Origin: Coriobacteriales bacterium
Lineage (GTDB): Bacteria; Actinomycetota; Coriobacteriia; Coriobacteriales; QAMH01
NCBI GenBank assembly: GCA_024408695.1
Contig: JAKSUU010000035.1
Location: forward strand, 1-8,628
Direction of reading: 5' to 3'
DNA length: 8,628 nucleotides
Shown: in pieces, positions 6,671-8,628 of the stretch
Numbering within the stretch: position 1 is the first letter of the stretch
How the letters are laid out: each line of letters begins with the position of its first letter
The notes under the pieces: model-generated
What the model was told of the DNA's origin: nothing
Database searches by the model: none
Seen by the model: the letters and a program-made list of their open reading frames with translations, nothing else
Program-made: the position numbers and the translations under genes

Positions 6671-7747
6671 TTATAGGTCAATATTATAGTTTGCATCACT
6701 TGGCATTTTATTAATTTTTACATTATCTTCATTATTTTGATCCTGAAGCCAAATGTTAAATTCCGAATCTATTTGTTCAGATTTTGCATTTAATTCAAGG
6801 TAATCATAAATATCTTGCGGAATTTTGTTAATATAAGCTTGTTCGTCGATTTGTTTTTGATATTCAAACTTTGAGCTAGTTTCAAATTTTTCAATTATAA
6901 ATTCTTGTTCACAATAAATAATATAGATTTTTTTTGCGAGATCCAGGGGTTCAGAAATACGCAAAGGAGGAATCCCAGTAAGAGCATCAAAGTAAGCCGT
7001 GTCTAACTTTTCTTTGTTGTTTTTAAAGGAAGACCATCCAATATCTATTACAGCGCCAAGAGATTTGAAATCATCTAAACTTATATCGCCTGAATGAACA
7101 GTTACAAATTCATCGTGAGCTTGTTTGGCCTCATCCATAGTATCAAAGTTAACATAATATGAATACTTGCCATTACAATCTGGTGCATGCTCTATGATGT
7201 ATTCCTTCAAAAGGCTGTCGTCGAAATCATAATCGCTGAACAATGCTCGTTTAAGTTTCTCACGTTTTAAATTGAATTCAATATTATCTTGCCAACTATC
7301 ATCGGTATACCCAAGATTTTTTAATGCAAGATCAAAAGTGGTTTGTGAATTTTGAGTATCGAAAGATGTTTTTGCTTTATCAATTTGAGAATTAAGCTCT
7401 TCTTGTGAAATAGAAAGATTTAGTTGTTTGCAGTTATAGTTAACGATTTTTTCGGGGATAAAAACTGTATTTAATATGTATTCGCGAAAACTTGCAGGCG
7501 TGAACCCAAGCGATGTGATTTCCTTTATAAAACCTTCATCGGTTTTTCTGTGCTCATCCATATTTCGCCATTGGCTAATATAATTACTAACGTCTTCTTC
7601 ATAAATGGAATTACCATATACAATGGCTGCTACTTGTTTTGGCTGTTCCACACCAAAACATGCACACAAACACAAACATAAAAGGATTATAGAAAATACA
7701 AGCGATGAACTTTTTACCAAGCGCAATATTTTTGATTTATCGTACAT
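6671..7747 (-). CDS. PrsA/SurA-like peptidyl-prolyl isomerase-type lipoprotein with degenerate parvulin domain
   Basis: A 358-residue protein. Residues 1-29 form a signal peptide with a basic start (K4-K12), a hydrophobic core and the lipobox-like end LCAC, so C30 is the probable lipidated residue; the core also contains C24, C26 and C28, which is unusual. Residues about 35-185 match the SurA-type N-terminal chaperone pattern (VAAIVYGNSIYEEDV; ISQEELNSQID at 113-123; LKREKLKRALF at 160-170). Residues about 194-285 correspond to a parvulin domain by order of elements: YSYYVNFDTMDEAKQAHDEF, IDIGWSSF at 234-241 (family: GG-LGW), AYFDALTGI, IYIIYCEQEF. The usual H-IL and GG-LGW are eroded, so catalysis is doubtful and a holdase role more likely. 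Expected role: folding of exported proteins at the membrane surface. The gene follows iorB by 28 nt, with a poor Shine-Dalgarno. Confidence 0.7.
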   Translation of the reverse strand: MYDKSKILRLVKSSSLVFSIILLCLCLCACFGVEQPKQVAAIVYGNSIYEEDVSNYISQWRNMDEHRKTDEGFIKEITSLGFTPASFREYILNTVFIPEKIVNYNCKQLNLSISQEELNSQIDKAKTSFDTQNSQTTFDLALKNLGYTDDSWQDNIEFNLKREKLKRALFSDYDFDDSLLKEYIIEHAPDCNGKYSYYVNFDTMDEAKQAHDEFVTVHSGDISLDDFKSLGAVIDIGWSSFKNNKEKLDTAYFDALTGIPPLRISEPLDLAKKIYIIYCEQEFIIEKFETSSKFEYQKQIDEQAYINKIPQDIYDYLELNAKSEQIDSEFNIWLQDQNNEDNVKINKMPSDANYNIDL

Positions 7748-7775
7748 TAATTTTTAGCTTTAATCTGTAAAAAGA

Positions 7776-8345
7776 TTATATGCTGTTTTGACCCAGTTCA
7801 AAAGCTGCTAAATTCATGTCTATTGTTTTTGATGGCACGCGAGACTTTATAACATCAATCCATATATGATAGTCAAAATCTAACATCTTAGAAAGTGCGC
7901 CTAGAATAACGATATTTGTGCACTTGTCACTACCTGCCTGAAGCGCAAGAGATTTTGCATCGAGAGTCTTTGCGCCAAGTTCATGCAATTTTTCTATGGG
8001 ATTTATATCAAGGCTTGCAGTTCCAAGACTTATAGCCATTGGTATAATAACTTCTTCATTTGCTAAAATTTTACCCTCAGGACTTAGCTTATCGATATAA
8101 CGCAAGGCTTCGATTGGCTCAAATGCAACTATATAGTCGGCACCGCATGCGGGTTCAACCATACTATATACTTGCGATCCATAACGCACGACTGTACTTA
8201 CACTACCACCTCGCTGGCTCATACCATGGATTTCTGAAATCTTAACATCAAGGCCAGCTTGCATTGCAACTTTTGCAATAATATCACCTGCAAGAATAGT
8301 ACCTTGCCCACCAACACCTACCAATAAAATTGTTTTTGTATCCAT
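7776..8345 (-). CDS. iorB: Indolepyruvate:ferredoxin oxidoreductase, beta subunit
   Basis: A 189-residue gamma-domain subunit of the 2-oxoacid:ferredoxin oxidoreductase family. With IorA it decarboxylates aryl pyruvates derived from Trp, Phe and Tyr to aryl-acetyl-CoA in the cytoplasm, reducing ferredoxin. The family signature is clear: a glycine-rich nucleotide-type loop LLVGVGGQGTILAG (7-20), then SEIHGMSQRGGSV (37-49), then VEPACGADYIVAFEPIEALR (63-82), with SKMLDF (152-157) near the end. Length agrees with the usual 190-200. I chose the ATG at 8345 over an ATG 75 nt upstream at 8420 because the longer form would run back through the end of iorA and adds 25 residues unlike the family. The chosen start leaves a 17-nt gap after iorA and has an AAAAGG site 11-12 nt upstream. 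Confidence 0.92.
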   Translation of the reverse strand: MDTKTILLVGVGGQGTILAGDIIAKVAMQAGLDVKISEIHGMSQRGGSVSTVVRYGSQVYSMVEPACGADYIVAFEPIEALRYIDKLSPEGKILANEEVIIPMAISLGTASLDINPIEKLHELGAKTLDAKSLALQAGSDKCTNIVILGALSKMLDFDYHIWIDVIKSRVPSKTIDMNLAAFELGQNSI

Positions 8346-8362
8346 AAAAATCGCCAACCTTT

Positions 8363-8628
8363 TTATTGTTTTATCGCGCCAAAAGCACATATTTGTTCGC
8401 ATTGTCCGCAACCAATACAAAGACTAGTATCAATAAAAATTGCGCCATCTTCACCTTTATTGATTGCACTACATCCAAGTTTAAGACAAAGACCGCAAGC
8501 CCGACAATTTTCAACTTTTGGAGGAGCTAACTTTTTGCGTCTTATGAGCTGACAAGGAGATTTGAAGACAATGACATCAAGAGTATCCGTGCTGCTAGTT
8601 GCCATTTTTAGTGCTTTTTTTACCTGAT
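8363..8628 (-). CDS. iorA: Indolepyruvate:ferredoxin oxidoreductase, alpha subunit, C-terminal ferredoxin part (5' end beyond window)
   Basis: The frame is open from the right edge to the TAA at 8363. An ATG at 8605 is internal: the seven codons before it (QVKKALK) continue the family pattern that leads into VIVFKSPC. What is visible is the last part of IorA: the end of the thiamine-diphosphate/ferredoxin-oxidoreductase region, then two [4Fe-4S] sites, C-RA-C-GL-C-LKLG-C and C-IG-C-GQ-C-EQI-C, separated by GAIFIDTSL. Known of the family: these clusters pass electrons to ferredoxin. The proline that normally follows the last Cys of each motif is absent (CS and CA here). The catalytic thiamine part lies outside the window. 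It is the first visible gene of an iorA-iorB-lipoprotein run. Confidence 0.9.
   Translation of the reverse strand, partial: QVKKALKMATSSTDTLDVIVFKSPCQLIRRKKLAPPKVENCRACGLCLKLGCSAINKGEDGAIFIDTSLCIGCGQCEQICAFGAIKQ

Noticed and set aside
8346..8420. 25-residue N-terminal extension of iorB to the ATG at 8420
   Set aside because: It would overlap the end of iorA and does not resemble the family start; the ATG at 8345 precedes the conserved glycine loop at the usual distance.

Overview
The window is AT-rich DNA, probably from an anaerobic, low-GC Gram-positive-type bacterium. The support is indirect: an indolepyruvate:ferredoxin oxidoreductase operon (oxygen-sensitive amino-acid metabolism), a lipoprotein with a lipobox, a tRNA with an encoded CCA end, extended -10 promoters with poor -35 boxes, and GTG and TTG starts alongside ATG. 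The IMP dehydrogenase belongs to the unusual lineage best known from Tritrichomonas foetus and its bacterial relatives. From memory of such gene contexts I lean towards Coriobacteriia or a neighbouring Clostridia-like group, but the sequence alone does not fix this.

Left part (1-2891). Two tandem minus-strand genes, the left one cut by the window edge, encode paralogous proteins. Each has one N-terminal membrane anchor, a polar helical stalk of about 145 residues, and a C-terminal domain of the phage tail/baseplate tip type (YPVGSIY motif, LPN motif, and a PP-IAV-M-KRTA ending in the complete copy). They are separated by 1 nt and look translationally coupled. Divergent from them, across 165 bp, lies a plus-strand gene for a membrane-anchored endonuclease/exonuclease/phosphatase (EEP)-fold hydrolase. 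This part is the least ordinary of the window. No phage structural, lysis or integrase gene is seen with it, so the proteins look like host surface proteins that reuse a phage tip domain.

Middle (2892-3332). A 439-bp gene-poor gap between convergent genes holds several dyad symmetries and ends in a 59-bp element repeated twice at a 62-bp period. Each copy carries a long palindromic hairpin. The second copy runs into the stop codon of the next gene.

Right part (3331-8628), all minus strand. Reading in the direction of transcription: the 3' end of iorA, complete iorB, a PrsA/SurA-like lipoprotein, then an extended -10 promoter, tRNA-Ala(GGC), guaB (GTG start 16 nt after the tRNA CCA) and a Wzx/MATE-type flippase (TTG start, 5 nt after guaB). 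The first three form one likely operon (gaps of 17 and 28 nt). The tRNA, guaB and flippase form a second, in which processing of the tRNA 3' end would create the 5' end of the guaB message.

Two families of annotation are firm: guaB with all its catalytic residues, and tRNA-Ala with its G3-U70 identity pair. The iorAB calls are also strong. The function of the tip-domain proteins, the substrate of the EEP protein and the role of the repeats remain unknown.
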